A stretch of 34,706 nt of DNA from contig JAIQET010000048.1 of the NCBI GenBank assembly GCA_020073645.1, positions 1 through 34,706 on the forward strand. The letters run 5' to 3'. The stretch is from Terriglobia bacterium (GTDB lineage Bacteria; Acidobacteriota; Terriglobia; Terriglobales; Acidobacteriaceae). Below the pieces are notes generated by a model. That model was given only the letters and a program-made list of their open reading frames with translations. It was not told the DNA's origin and searched no databases. This document shows, piece by piece, positions 15,811-24,617 of this stretch (the first letter of the stretch is position 1; every line of letters begins with the position of its first letter). The position numbers and the translations under genes are program-made.

Positions 15811-15834
15811 AGCAACTTAGTATCAGCAACTTAG
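15811..15834. repeat. 10-bp tandem direct repeat upstream of GT2 gene
   Basis: AGCAACTTAG occurs at 15811-15820 and again at 15825-15834, a 14-bp period, in the 97-nt gap between the methyltransferase stop and the GT2 start. It may be a binding site or a chance duplication. It argues that coding begins after it, at the ATG. Confidence 0.35.
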
Positions 15835-15885
15835 GTAATGGTTCTCGGCTGGATATAGTCACAATTTCCTGCAACAGCTCACGCA

Positions 15886-16596
15886 CTACGTTTTCTCCAT
15901 GACACAAAGCAGAAGCTGCTGCATGCGGTTTGTCACCTTACTAGCTAGTGAGCTCAGAGCCCGCATGGCGACAAACAATTCTTTGTTAAACGAGTAGTAC
16001 ATAAATGAGTTGGAATATGACTCCACATTGCGGACCACAAATCCAGTCGCCGCGGCAAGCTCGGTGAGCCGTCGCTTCGTGTTAGCGCGATAGAACGTCG
16101 GCGTGTTTTCACGCAGGCCGGTTGCGGACCTGAAGAGGTTGTGAAATAGAGTGGGAGTCGCCCATGACAAAGCCATCCCATAGTTCCATAAGTTCGGCGT
16201 TTTTATGTACAAAAAACCGCCTTTCTTGAGAACCCTTGAGAATTCGCGCATGGCCTCCTCTGGCTTCTCAAGATGCTCGAACACCCATCGGCACACGATA
16301 AAGTCGACACTTGCACTGTCGAGGGGCAGTGAATAACAACTGGCGCATATCCGATGGGCCACATTGGGATTGCTTGCCAGAGCCGCACGATCCAGGTCTA
16401 TCCCCAGGGAACGGGCCTGGAGTCCGGCGAGTCGCGTTCCGCTTCTGCCCAGGAGACCGAACGGCCCACAACCGATATCCACCAGTCTATGGTGGTTTCC
16501 ACTGAGCGACTTCTGTGCCTCCTCTACAAGGCTGAACTCACGATCCAGTATCTCCTCGCGCTGTTTTATCACTTGGCTCTTGATGCGAGCATCCAT
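15886..16596 (-). CDS. class I SAM-dependent methyltransferase
   Basis: A 236-residue protein of the Methyltransf_11 type. Motif I is LVDIGCGPFGLLG (about 38-50), the acidic end of the second strand is GIDLD near 65-69, and the later strand is VDFIVCRWVFEHLEKPEEAM, followed by VLKKGGFLYIKTPN. O-methylation of a sugar or transfer to another small acceptor is plausible in this locus, but the acceptor is unknown. I chose ATG 16596, preceded by AAGGA at a good distance; an in-frame TTG at 16662 would extend it by 22 residues without a better ribosome site. Confidence 0.87.
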   Translation of the reverse strand: MDARIKSQVIKQREEILDREFSLVEEAQKSLSGNHHRLVDIGCGPFGLLGRSGTRLAGLQARSLGIDLDRAALASNPNVAHRICASCYSLPLDSASVDFIVCRWVFEHLEKPEEAMREFSRVLKKGGFLYIKTPNLWNYGMALSWATPTLFHNLFRSATGLRENTPTFYRANTKRRLTELAAATGFVVRNVESYSNSFMYYSFNKELFVAMRALSSLASKVTNRMQQLLLCVMEKT

Positions 16597-16671
16597 GCTT
16601 GTTTCCTTTGGCAGAGGACGTGAAAACTGCTTTCTAATCTCCTGCCGCTCGAGGGCAGACAAACATCATCC

Positions 16672-17745
16672 TTAATTGGCAAGCTTATGATGTTCCTGAT
16701 CCACAATGTCGCCACCTTGAAGAATCCGGACCGCAATTGAATAGGCGGCGAATTTGGCCCGGTGAAAGGAGTACTTCCACATGTATCCTTGAATCAGTTC
16801 TCCTCCAAAACCCTTTTTATAGTTCAGGATTCCTTCCTGCTTCGATCCCTTTTCCGGATTGATTCGTATACCCTGAAAATTGAAACGCCTGACCCCCATC
16901 GTCCGAAACTGCAGCATCGCTTCCCAATGGAGCAGGTGTACAGAGCCGAGGACAGGCTCCGGTCTGGAACCACAATACCAATTGTAGGCACTGTATTCGC
17001 TAAAGGGCGACACAAGACAACCTTGGATAACACCTCCATGTTCAGCAATGAAGATCTTGACGTTCTCTCCAAGACTTTGAACGCTCCGTTTGAAATGATC
17101 ATAGCTCTTGATGACGTCCGCACCAGATCTCTTTAACGTGTCTGCCACCATTTCATACGAAGCATCGAGATACTCCATTCCGGACTTGATCTGCACCCCT
17201 GCCTTCATGGCTCTGCGAATGTTGTTTCGATAGGTCTTCCTGACCTTGCTGAAAAGCATTTCATCTGTCTGGGTTAGGTCGTTAACAAAAGTTCCGTACG
17301 GTGCCGGCAGTGCACGATCGGGGTAAGCTCTAAAAAGCGCGGTGTTATTCGAGGGAATGATCATGTCAGCTCCCACAGACCGGAAATACTCCATGGTGCT
17401 GTTCAAGAAGGATTTTTCCTCTTCCAGTTCGAGACTCGCTTCCAGCGGGATGGTCTCCATTCTGAAGCGCACCAGCCGGAATCCCGGCTTCCGTAGGACC
17501 GTGTAGGGCAAGACACAGCGGAGTTTTCCTGCCTGATCGGTGCCGCCAATCCATCCATACTCATCCCCGACCGACTTCAGGAAAGCTTCGGAAGCATAAA
17601 TGGGCAGAGCGGAATGCCAGCGTATCGCGACAGGTGCCGCCTTCAGTTGACGTGCCTCGTTGGCGCTCAGAGTCAATACCTGCTCGTACTGGCTTTCCAT
17701 TTGCGACATATCGCTGTTATCCGATCGGCAGCAGCAGCGTTTCAT
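16672..17745 (-). CDS. FemAB-like GNAT-fold acyltransferase
   Basis: A 357-residue protein with the double GNAT-like layout of FemAB relatives. The signature region is LFSKVRKTYRNNIRRAMKAG (164-183), followed by IFIAEHGGVIQGCLVSPF, YNWYCGSRPE and FNFQGIRINPEKGSKQEGI, ending NYKKGFGGE, where the domain typically contacts its substrate. It differs clearly from the two other FemAB-like proteins of the window, so this is not a recent duplication. Transfer of an amino acid or acyl group to an amino sugar is an inference. The start ATG 17745 lies 17 nt after a GT2 gene; ATG 17709 is a possible alternative. Confidence 0.83.
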   Translation of the reverse strand: MKRCCCRSDNSDMSQMESQYEQVLTLSANEARQLKAAPVAIRWHSALPIYASEAFLKSVGDEYGWIGGTDQAGKLRCVLPYTVLRKPGFRLVRFRMETIPLEASLELEEEKSFLNSTMEYFRSVGADMIIPSNNTALFRAYPDRALPAPYGTFVNDLTQTDEMLFSKVRKTYRNNIRRAMKAGVQIKSGMEYLDASYEMVADTLKRSGADVIKSYDHFKRSVQSLGENVKIFIAEHGGVIQGCLVSPFSEYSAYNWYCGSRPEPVLGSVHLLHWEAMLQFRTMGVRRFNFQGIRINPEKGSKQEGILNYKKGFGGELIQGYMWKYSFHRAKFAAYSIAVRILQGGDIVDQEHHKLAN

Positions 17746-17762
17746 CCGGCTATCAAGAATCT

Positions 17763-18671
17763 CTATATCGCCTGCTGCCGCTTCATGCGGAACAAGTCGC
17801 GCAGCCTGCGCATCTGCTCTTTATGCCGGAACTTGACCAGATCATCAGGCACCGTCTTTTCAACCCGAGTCACCATCGCCCAGACAAAACCTGCCAGAAG
17901 CATGCTGCCGTACAGCACATAGGGGCGACGTGTCGTCTGATAGACAGACCTGACAAGTTGCCATACCGGGTGGACTCCAAGCATGTAGTCGACTCGTCCG
18001 CTCTTGTAGGCGGCCATGAGCGTCGAGTCGCCAGCGGTCCCCATTTTTCGGTGGTGAAGATAAGGTTTCTCCAGGAAGGTCCTGGTCTGCCAGCCCTTCA
18101 TTCGAGCGGTTGTCACCGCGACCAGATCGACTCCGCCAGTCTTCAGCGGAACATATCCTCCGATTTCCTCGAAACACCGGCGCCGGAACATTTGGCATTG
18201 TCCTGACACATGCTCAACGCTGACGAAACGGAAATCGTATTGATACGTGCCTTCTCTGAAGGGGGTTCCCGCGACGCCCAATTGGGGGTTTTCGGCAAAC
18301 TTGCTCAACAGAAAGTCAAAGTAGTCTGCATCAAACGAGACATCGGCATCCAGGTTCCCAATGATGTCATATGGCAGGTCTTTGACTCTCGCATAACCTG
18401 CGTTGAACGCGTGGACCTTGCCTGCGAAGTGCCGTTCGCGGCGTTCCGGCATCCGGACCAGTTCAATCCATGGGTGCTCACTGGCATAGCGGCTGACGAT
18501 CTCGTCCATGCCATCGGTCGAACCGTCGCTGACGATCACCCATTTCAGGGGCCGGACGGTCTGCGACACAACCGACTTGAGGGTCAGCTCGACGAACTCC
18601 GCCTCGTTCCGCGCCGGCGTTATGAGCACGAAGGTGAGAGGAGTTGCCAATTTCTTGTCAGGCACTGCCAC
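17763..18671 (-). CDS. GT2 glycosyltransferase
   Basis: A 302-residue GT-A protein. It opens with FVLITPARNEAEFVELTLKS, has WVIVSDGSTDG (44-54), the metal-binding NLDADVSFDADYF (106-118), and GGVDLVAVTTARMKGW near 179, which corresponds to the acidic acceptor motif. A hydrophobic segment near residues 255-268 may touch the membrane. The start is GTG 18671. It is 7 nt from the stop of the WalW-like deacetylase, so these genes form one transcript. Confidence 0.87.
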   Translation of the reverse strand: MAVPDKKLATPLTFVLITPARNEAEFVELTLKSVVSQTVRPLKWVIVSDGSTDGMDEIVSRYASEHPWIELVRMPERRERHFAGKVHAFNAGYARVKDLPYDIIGNLDADVSFDADYFDFLLSKFAENPQLGVAGTPFREGTYQYDFRFVSVEHVSGQCQMFRRRCFEEIGGYVPLKTGGVDLVAVTTARMKGWQTRTFLEKPYLHHRKMGTAGDSTLMAAYKSGRVDYMLGVHPVWQLVRSVYQTTRRPYVLYGSMLLAGFVWAMVTRVEKTVPDDLVKFRHKEQMRRLRDLFRMKRQQAI

Positions 18672-18678
18672 GAGAAGG

Positions 18679-19755
18679 TTATCCTACGATTCTTGCATCT
18701 GACGGATATTCTGGAATGACATCCGCTCCCGAGCCAGCAGCAACACCGGTACGCGCTTTGCCCTGCGACAGCTTCGAGTAGATATCCGTAAATGTACACA
18801 CAGCGATGCCCTTGGCGTCCAGGAACTCCAGGAATGCGTCGACAGCCCGAAAGTCGTTCAAGTCCTTGGTGTGCCCAATGGCCACCAAAGGCCGGTACAC
18901 GGTTGGGCGCTTCGCGTCTTCCCGAATTACTCTCTCCACCATGGAGGTCATCTCCTCGAGTGTCATCCGGCAAAAATCAAACTTCAGCGGATATCGGAAT
19001 CGCAGGAAGTCGAGCGCCCGGTTCACCTTTCGTCTGGTATTTTGCCCCGCCATTCCGGCATTCTTGCCGAGGCGTATGCGCTTCGATGTCGCCATTCTCC
19101 ATACGGGAACCATTTCCGTGTAAATGGGAACCTCGATCCAGCCGCCGCTCGGGTCCGGCTCGTTCGCGTCAGTGCTGAATGGCCAGTAATATCCATTCTT
19201 GAGGGCGCGGCGATAGTCCAAGTCATAGTTATGCTGCAACCCGCCTTTGAAGACCGAGGAGTCTATTTTGATGCCTTTTTCGGCCAGCACGCTGGCGGCG
19301 GTTCGCGTTGGCTGGAACAACCAGTTGCCCGCACGAAACGACAGCGGCGTGAATTGGGCCTGGCCGACAGCGTAACGCAGATAGCTCAACGCGCGTTCGA
19401 CAATTTCGACGATTCGCGGTCGAGATAACGTGCAAAGGTTGTACTCGCCATAGTCGAGCTGCCATTGCCCCTGTTGGTAGCGAGCGTTGTACCACTGAGG
19501 ATGCAGGTGCAGTGCAATCTCAAAGCCCTTTTGGTGAAGATCGTGAATTTGCTTCTTGACGAGATCAATGCATGGGTCCGTGCCACATTCTTCAATCTTC
19601 TCGAATTCCGCCGCCTCCACGAAGTTGACGAATCGTGCATTCCACTTCTCAAAGATAGCGGTTAAGCGTTCCGCGGGATCATGGACCAGTTCCCTCAGCG
19701 AACCCTCTCCATTTCCATAAATCTCGTAATCAAGAGTGAACAGACACTCGATCAT
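18679..19755 (-). CDS. WalW-like polysaccharide deacetylase-family protein
   Basis: A 358-residue NodB-fold protein. The metal and catalytic pattern is visible: LDYEIYG with D9 and E11 near the N-terminus, ALHLHPQW (81-88) in place of the usual HxxxH, SFRAGNW (139-145) and VAIGHTKDL (291-299), whose His may be the late active-site His. It has no signal peptide, so it works in the cytoplasm or on the inner face. Proteins of this type often sit in exopolysaccharide and exosortase-linked loci and are thought to remove acetyl groups from amino sugars. The start ATG 19755 is 55 nt after the preceding aminotransferase gene. Confidence 0.8.
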   Translation of the reverse strand: MIECLFTLDYEIYGNGEGSLRELVHDPAERLTAIFEKWNARFVNFVEAAEFEKIEECGTDPCIDLVKKQIHDLHQKGFEIALHLHPQWYNARYQQGQWQLDYGEYNLCTLSRPRIVEIVERALSYLRYAVGQAQFTPLSFRAGNWLFQPTRTAASVLAEKGIKIDSSVFKGGLQHNYDLDYRRALKNGYYWPFSTDANEPDPSGGWIEVPIYTEMVPVWRMATSKRIRLGKNAGMAGQNTRRKVNRALDFLRFRYPLKFDFCRMTLEEMTSMVERVIREDAKRPTVYRPLVAIGHTKDLNDFRAVDAFLEFLDAKGIAVCTFTDIYSKLSQGKARTGVAAGSGADVIPEYPSDARIVG

Positions 19756-19810
19756 AATGATTTCTCGATGGGTTTGGATCTTTTACAGTCGGGTCACAGC
19801 GCAGGTTACT

Positions 19811-20827
19811 CTATCCACGAGCCAACAGGGTCTGGAGTCCTTCGCGGTGCCTTGGCGGCAGATCGGGATAGATCGGGAGGGTCAAGGTCTGCGCGGACAA
19901 GGAATGACTGTTTCTGCATTCGCTTCCTGACCCGGAGGGTAGACGCCAATGAATCATCAGGTCAATGCCCTGGCTGCGCGCACCCGACATTAAAGAGTCC
20001 CGATCCTCAGATCTGATGGGAAACCCCAGCGGGCAGACGCCTTGAGGAAGGCTTTCGAACACGGGAGCGGCGACATTGCTCCTTCCGCACACCTCAAGCC
20101 AGAACTCGAAATCTCTGCGCTTGTTGTGAACGATATCCGCAAAGGATGCTCGGGCAATGCCGGCACGCGCAAATGACGAGAGTGGTAACAAGCGTTCTTC
20201 TTTGGCAGAAGCCACGTTGTTTGGAGAATGATCGCCGGTGCGGTCAGCGACTCCAGCCCGGCTGAACACGCTGGAGCGAACCCGCAAGGTCGACTTCGCA
20301 ATAATCAGCACGGACAGGGCATTCGAATAGATCTTTGGGTAAAACTTAGTGCTTACTGACCTTCCGTTCGTATTCAGCTTCAGCCCTCCCCCGTCGGGAA
20401 CCGGCAGGCTCTTGCGGAAGCTGTAGATTACGAGGTCCCCCGTCTCGCCCGAGCCTTCGGTCAACAGGGAGTGCGCACAATCCTCGATCAGCATCACTCC
20501 CCTTTCGGAGCACAGTTGCTTGATCTCGTCCCGAAAGGGCTGCAGAAAACCGAAATAGTTGATGATCAGCAGCGCTTTGATCTTGCCGGTGTGGAGCTTC
20601 GCTCTTATTTCGTCGGGATCGATCGTGAGGTTGGGCTGGATATCATAGAACTCAACATGCGCCCTCTTCAGGAACGGTCTGAGGACTTCCTTGCAGGAGT
20701 ACGCAGGCAGCAGAACAGTATCGCCGGCGGACAATTCGAGATAAGACGATGCCAGCGTCAGGGCATCTCTTCCCATGAATGTGCCAATCACGCCCGGGAA
20801 TCTCTCGACTTCAACAGGGATCGTCAC
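19811..20827 (-). CDS. DegT/DnrJ/EryC1/StrS-family aminotransferase, divergent
   Basis: A 338-residue PLP-enzyme-like protein, shorter than typical family members (about 370-390). It keeps VMLIEDCAHS (111-120), in which D116 would bind the PLP nitrogen, and YSFRKSLPVPDGGGL, where K139 is the candidate Schiff-base lysine, with DGG instead of the usual GEGG. The N-terminal helix region is reduced. Sugar aminotransferases of this group make amino sugars, but the divergence leaves room for another PLP-dependent role. The start is GTG 20827, overlapping the stop of the large deacetylase-like gene as GTGA, so the two are translationally coupled. Confidence 0.75.
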   Translation of the reverse strand: MTIPVEVERFPGVIGTFMGRDALTLASSYLELSAGDTVLLPAYSCKEVLRPFLKRAHVEFYDIQPNLTIDPDEIRAKLHTGKIKALLIINYFGFLQPFRDEIKQLCSERGVMLIEDCAHSLLTEGSGETGDLVIYSFRKSLPVPDGGGLKLNTNGRSVSTKFYPKIYSNALSVLIIAKSTLRVRSSVFSRAGVADRTGDHSPNNVASAKEERLLPLSSFARAGIARASFADIVHNKRRDFEFWLEVCGRSNVAAPVFESLPQGVCPLGFPIRSEDRDSLMSGARSQGIDLMIHWRLPSGSGSECRNSHSLSAQTLTLPIYPDLPPRHREGLQTLLARG

Positions 20828-22665
20828 TTCACACTCGGCAAGAAGTTTCGTAAAACTGGATTAGTGTCGAGGTAGTTGTCCCGGAATTCGCACAGAAGCC
20901 GACGGCCCGCAACCGCCAGGTTGTGAACCACGGTTTTTCGGGCTGGCGAATCGATCCGGTCTGCGCCAACCGCCACCACCCTGATCTCGGCGGTTTGGCG
21001 AGGGGCAAGCGATATGAGGATCTTCAGGCTATTCCCCTCGCGCTCGCAGCTCTGTAGACGTCCGTCCACGGTCACGGAAGGAAGACGCTCGTTTGATGGC
21101 AGCGAGCGAAGTAACTCGTAGTTCTGTTTTTGTGCCGTGTCGTTCTCCACATGGAATCGGTCTGTGTAAAAGCGGACTTGCAGATCACCATTTCTGAGAG
21201 TCTTGCGCAAGCACGCGCGGGAACAAATAGCCTCCAGGCTCGTCCATTCGATTTCCGCATCCAGCGCATTCAATCCCGCCACAAAAGTCTCGAGCGCGCG
21301 ATAACCGCCGCGAAAATAGCCGTGGTGTTCAACCGCCAGGGCCGGCTTGCCCATGAACAGGTCGAATGCGAACTCTGCCAGATCGTTTGGATAGCGACGG
21401 CCAAAAAGGGGAAAATTGTCGAAGCGAGTAACCGCCACATCCAGCAGATCCCGAAGCGAGAGGGCTTCCGGCATCGTGGAAGGGCTCAGTTCCGTGTTGA
21501 CCGCGGCCACGTAGCCTGACGCCCTCAATGCGGCTAGCGCTTCGGCAGAAAAAAGGCCCTGCGGAAACACCATGACCTCGTCGAAGGGAATTCCCGAGAG
21601 TTGCCGATGAAGTTGCATCCGTTTCAGCGCCAGCTTTGCCTTGGTTCGGAGCAACTCCTCGTCGGTGCTCTCGAACTCGGCGCCCGTGTGGTCACAGCCA
21701 TGAACGCACACAAACGCGCCGTTACGCGTCGACGAAAAAAGCTCCGCGACCTCTCTGCTTGACCTGCGGTAGTTCCACGGAATGAAAGCGATGCAGGCAG
21801 AGAATCCATGCCGGCGCATGCTGTCCACTAGCCGCTTGTATTCCAGAAAGCCATGGCGCCTCTTGAGCAGTGGATCGTCAATGATAAAGCAGGCTCGGGA
21901 GTGATCGTTGTGCCAGACCCGATTTCCGAGCGCTCCACGCAAGAACATCATCAATGGAACCAGACCGCCAAACCATTTCAGAGCGTTGCCATTGCGCGGT
22001 ACTGTCTCGTCCAGATCCGCGAGCTCTCCACCGGCAAGGAAAAATAGTTGGGACGCGCCGTTCTCCACGCGAGCGAAGAAGGGTTGCTTGCCGATTCGAA
22101 TCAAAACTGATTGCGCATCCTGCGCGTTACCTTCGACGAAGCAGTTCTCGCGCGCTGCATTGGCCGTACCAACCGAGAGCCCGGAAAATTGAAAGCACCA
22201 TTTCGGATAACCATCTGCAACCCGAATCTGCGCGTCGCCAGCGGGAGACGGGCGGGTTCCAAGAAGTTTCCCTGCAGACAAGGTCTGCAGCATCGCGTCG
22301 TGACTTGCTTGGGATTGAAACCCGTAAATGAAGGTATGCTCCGCCGGCTCAAGCAGGCTGCGCAGATCGCTGACCGGTATCTCATCCGTCATCTTCGCCA
22401 GCGTCTCCGCTTGCACAATGATGCAAGCACACCGGGGAACAATTTCCCGGGTTGATGCACTTCCTCTTAGGTCTTTCGCCGTGAGCGAGGCAAATTGTAC
22501 GGTCGCTCCCAGGAACTGCGCGATCTGCTGTGCTCTGCGATCCGACTCTGTTGGAACATTCCAACAAAGAACTACCACGTCGCAAGTCGGGGACTCTACC
22601 GGCAACGTTGCGGACGAGGAGTTCCTTAGTTGCTCTGCCATCTCAGCTGCACTGCTCTTAAGCAT
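20824..22665 (-). CDS. large deacetylase-like (NodB-fold) protein
   Basis: A 613-residue protein. The middle part (about 250-460) has a carbohydrate-deacetylase look: ACFIIDDPLL with the DD pair near 263-264, CVHGCDHTGAEF near 320-331 giving an H-x4-H-like metal pair, then FPQGLFS and an Arg/Pro loop. The first 200 residues (LCWNVPTESDRRA, TFIYGFQ) and the last 130 beta-rich residues are not recognised. No signal peptide is evident, suggesting a cytoplasmic role. I chose ATG 22665, which overlaps the acyltransferase stop as ATGCTTAA; an earlier codon at 22758 would overlap that gene by about 100 nt. Confidence 0.72.
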   Translation of the reverse strand: MLKSSAAEMAEQLRNSSSATLPVESPTCDVVVLCWNVPTESDRRAQQIAQFLGATVQFASLTAKDLRGSASTREIVPRCACIIVQAETLAKMTDEIPVSDLRSLLEPAEHTFIYGFQSQASHDAMLQTLSAGKLLGTRPSPAGDAQIRVADGYPKWCFQFSGLSVGTANAARENCFVEGNAQDAQSVLIRIGKQPFFARVENGASQLFFLAGGELADLDETVPRNGNALKWFGGLVPLMMFLRGALGNRVWHNDHSRACFIIDDPLLKRRHGFLEYKRLVDSMRRHGFSACIAFIPWNYRRSSREVAELFSSTRNGAFVCVHGCDHTGAEFESTDEELLRTKAKLALKRMQLHRQLSGIPFDEVMVFPQGLFSAEALAALRASGYVAAVNTELSPSTMPEALSLRDLLDVAVTRFDNFPLFGRRYPNDLAEFAFDLFMGKPALAVEHHGYFRGGYRALETFVAGLNALDAEIEWTSLEAICSRACLRKTLRNGDLQVRFYTDRFHVENDTAQKQNYELLRSLPSNERLPSVTVDGRLQSCEREGNSLKILISLAPRQTAEIRVVAVGADRIDSPARKTVVHNLAVAGRRLLCEFRDNYLDTNPVLRNFLPSVK

Positions 22666-23227
22666 CCCGCGTTTCACCCTCTGAAGGAGAAGTCGGGGTT
22701 GCGGTAGCTCCTGCCGCCGCAGACTTCGTCGCCTTCGGTTTGCGATCGAGAGGTACAAGGCCCACCAAGAAGGCTTCCATCGTCTCAGCTCGTGTCAGTG
22801 GGACAAGCGCACTCGCCACCGGAAGTGCGGCCGGGCTGGGCACAAAGGCTTTGGCCGGAACATCCTTGCCGATCACGACTCCCGCACCGATCACAGCGCC
22901 CTCTCCGATGCGGAGCGTGCGGTTACCAGAGGTGGCGATGACCGCGTTAGGACCGATGAAGGCATCTTTCTCGATCACAAGCTTCCCCGCGCCGCGCGTG
23001 TGCGCCAGAATGATGGCCCGCAGGCTGATGTGCACTCCGTCCTGGATTTCGACCGCGGAAGGGTGCTCGTTCTCTAAATACACATCGTCGCCGATGAAGA
23101 CGTCCTTTCCAATGTTCACTCCGCGGAGACGATGCAGGAATGGGCGCAGCGTGGTGCATCCGGGCGAGAACCTGGCGAGCACGTGCAGAACCCGGTTGCT
23201 GATACGCCTTAAAAGAGATGCACTCAT
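22658..23227 (-). CDS. left-handed beta-helix (hexapeptide) acyltransferase
   Basis: A 189-residue protein with hexapeptide repeats of the trimeric acyltransferase type: VNIGKDVFIGDDVYLE (37-52), IQDGVHISLRAIILAH (61-76), and LVIEKDAFIGPNAVI plus LRIGEGAVIGAGVVIGKDVP (83-124). The histidine at 76 in the ILAHT turn is in the usual catalytic place. Such enzymes O- or N-acetylate sugars with acetyl-CoA. The last 40 residues are Ala/Pro/Thr rich and probably disordered. The start ATG 23227 lies 64 nt after the LuxC-like gene, the largest break inside this part of the locus, so an internal promoter there is possible. Confidence 0.85.
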   Translation of the reverse strand: MSASLLRRISNRVLHVLARFSPGCTTLRPFLHRLRGVNIGKDVFIGDDVYLENEHPSAVEIQDGVHISLRAIILAHTRGAGKLVIEKDAFIGPNAVIATSGNRTLRIGEGAVIGAGVVIGKDVPAKAFVPSPAALPVASALVPLTRAETMEAFLVGLVPLDRKPKATKSAAAGATATPTSPSEGETRDA

Positions 23228-23291
23228 GAGTTCACTAGAATGTGCTTCGAGTAGAGTTGCGAGTCCGGCTTAAAGCTCAACGAGGACTTCA

Positions 23292-24617
23292 TCACGCCGA
23301 GACCCAACGCACCATGCGATCCATGGGATACATGCCGTCCCAGGGCACCTCGTAGAGCGACATCTGGCCAACCTCGGGGCAGCGCTCGACACCACGCGCG
23401 GTCAGCGCTTCGGCCAACTTCAATCGCCGTTCGCCTAACGCCAGACCTGCCGTCTGCGTGTTGATCGAACAGTGCGCCGCCACCTCAAAGACGTCGTCTA
23501 CTGGCCGCACGAACAGGGTTCGCCCATAGCAGGGGGTGGCCAGCCCACGGTCTTCGTCGCTATAGAACACACTCCAGCGCACGCCGTCGCTGTACCAGGC
23601 TTGTCCGCGCATGTCGTATTCCGCCCGCCAACTCAGGATCTGGAAAGCTTCCTGAGGCGCCACGTCTGGTGGTACCTGTCGCGCGGCACGGCCCAATTCT
23701 TCCCCCAGCAAGCTTGCGAAGGCCTCAGGCGTCAGTGCTCCCCCGCGCTCTACAAAGATCGTGTGTGGCGAATTACAGCCCCGCTGACCAAGCGCTACCG
23801 CATCCCGCGCCACCAGCGTCGCCGCTTTGCGGGCCTCGGTTTCACCAGCCAACTTCTCAGCGCCCACCACGACGAACGATGTTTTCGGCCCGAACACGAT
23901 GTCCTCGGTGCCAAAGCGCCGGGGCAGATTCATGATGGCCTCGACAGCCTCGCGTCCACCCCAGGCAACTCGGACATCGGCCAGAGTGGAGAGCGCCGCC
24001 GCAGCCGAGTCTTCGCGATCGACATAGATCGCCCGCACCGCGTCGGTAAGCAGCGTGCCGTCAACTTCCTTTCCGTCGGGGCGGCGATAGCGTACCTGCG
24101 CGAGCGCCGCCAGAAAGTACGGGAGAACGCCTGCGTTCTGCCGAGAGACTTTGACCAGGTTGGCATTTTTCGTGAGCAGTCCCTGGATCACCGAGATCAT
24201 CCCGAGCAGGGGCACGTTGCCCGCCACCCAGTGCACCAGCAGGCCGCGCGGCTGTGCCCGGTGCTGTCGCTTGCTCGAGGGCGCCAAGGGCACGAAACCG
24301 TCGATGGCTCCGGAGTCACCCCGGAGGGCCTGTGCAAGCAGCGTTTCCAGGTTGGCTCGCCGCAGCCATAGTGGCAGAAAGCCGATGGCCAGTCCGCCCA
24401 CCATGCGAGCCACTTCGTTGCCCGGCTGCGTCCAGGCGCGGCCAGCGGCATCGCACAGGCCGATTAGATCGTCGACCGGCGTCGCGCGCAAACGCTCCTG
24501 GCCCGCTTTGAGCTCGTTTACCAGACGGTCGGGGCTGGTTTCCAGAGGACAATTTTCCGGGTCGCCATCCGGCTCGATATGCCGCGTGCGTCCGTCGAAC
24601 AGAACAAAGATCTTCAT
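23292..24617 (-). CDS. LuxC-like acyl-CoA/acyl-protein reductase
   Basis: A 441-residue protein of the LuxC fatty acyl reductase family, an aldehyde-dehydrogenase-like fold that reduces activated acyl groups to aldehydes with NADPH. It shows LLVHWVAGNVPLLGM (126-140), NANLVKVSRQN (151-161), and the catalytic region GQRGCNSPHTIFVE with C281, close to the active-site Cys286 of Vibrio LuxC; CSINTQTAGL follows near the C-terminus. In bioluminescent bacteria LuxC works with LuxE, and here the LuxE-like gene is directly upstream with an ATGA overlap. No luciferase genes are present, so light emission is not the purpose. The product aldehyde could feed the neighbouring alcohol dehydrogenase or serve polymer modification. 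Confidence 0.9.
   Translation of the reverse strand: MKIFVLFDGRTRHIEPDGDPENCPLETSPDRLVNELKAGQERLRATPVDDLIGLCDAAGRAWTQPGNEVARMVGGLAIGFLPLWLRRANLETLLAQALRGDSGAIDGFVPLAPSSKRQHRAQPRGLLVHWVAGNVPLLGMISVIQGLLTKNANLVKVSRQNAGVLPYFLAALAQVRYRRPDGKEVDGTLLTDAVRAIYVDREDSAAAALSTLADVRVAWGGREAVEAIMNLPRRFGTEDIVFGPKTSFVVVGAEKLAGETEARKAATLVARDAVALGQRGCNSPHTIFVERGGALTPEAFASLLGEELGRAARQVPPDVAPQEAFQILSWRAEYDMRGQAWYSDGVRWSVFYSDEDRGLATPCYGRTLFVRPVDDVFEVAAHCSINTQTAGLALGERRLKLAEALTARGVERCPEVGQMSLYEVPWDGMYPMDRMVRWVSA

Noticed and set aside
22666..22758. Longer start for the large deacetylase-like protein
   Set aside because: It would overlap the acyltransferase gene by about 100 nt; ATG 22665 gives a normal coupled overlap.
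23472..24371. Plus-strand open frame of 299 codons
   Set aside because: Opposite the LuxC-like gene, whose catalytic motifs are intact; an antisense shadow.
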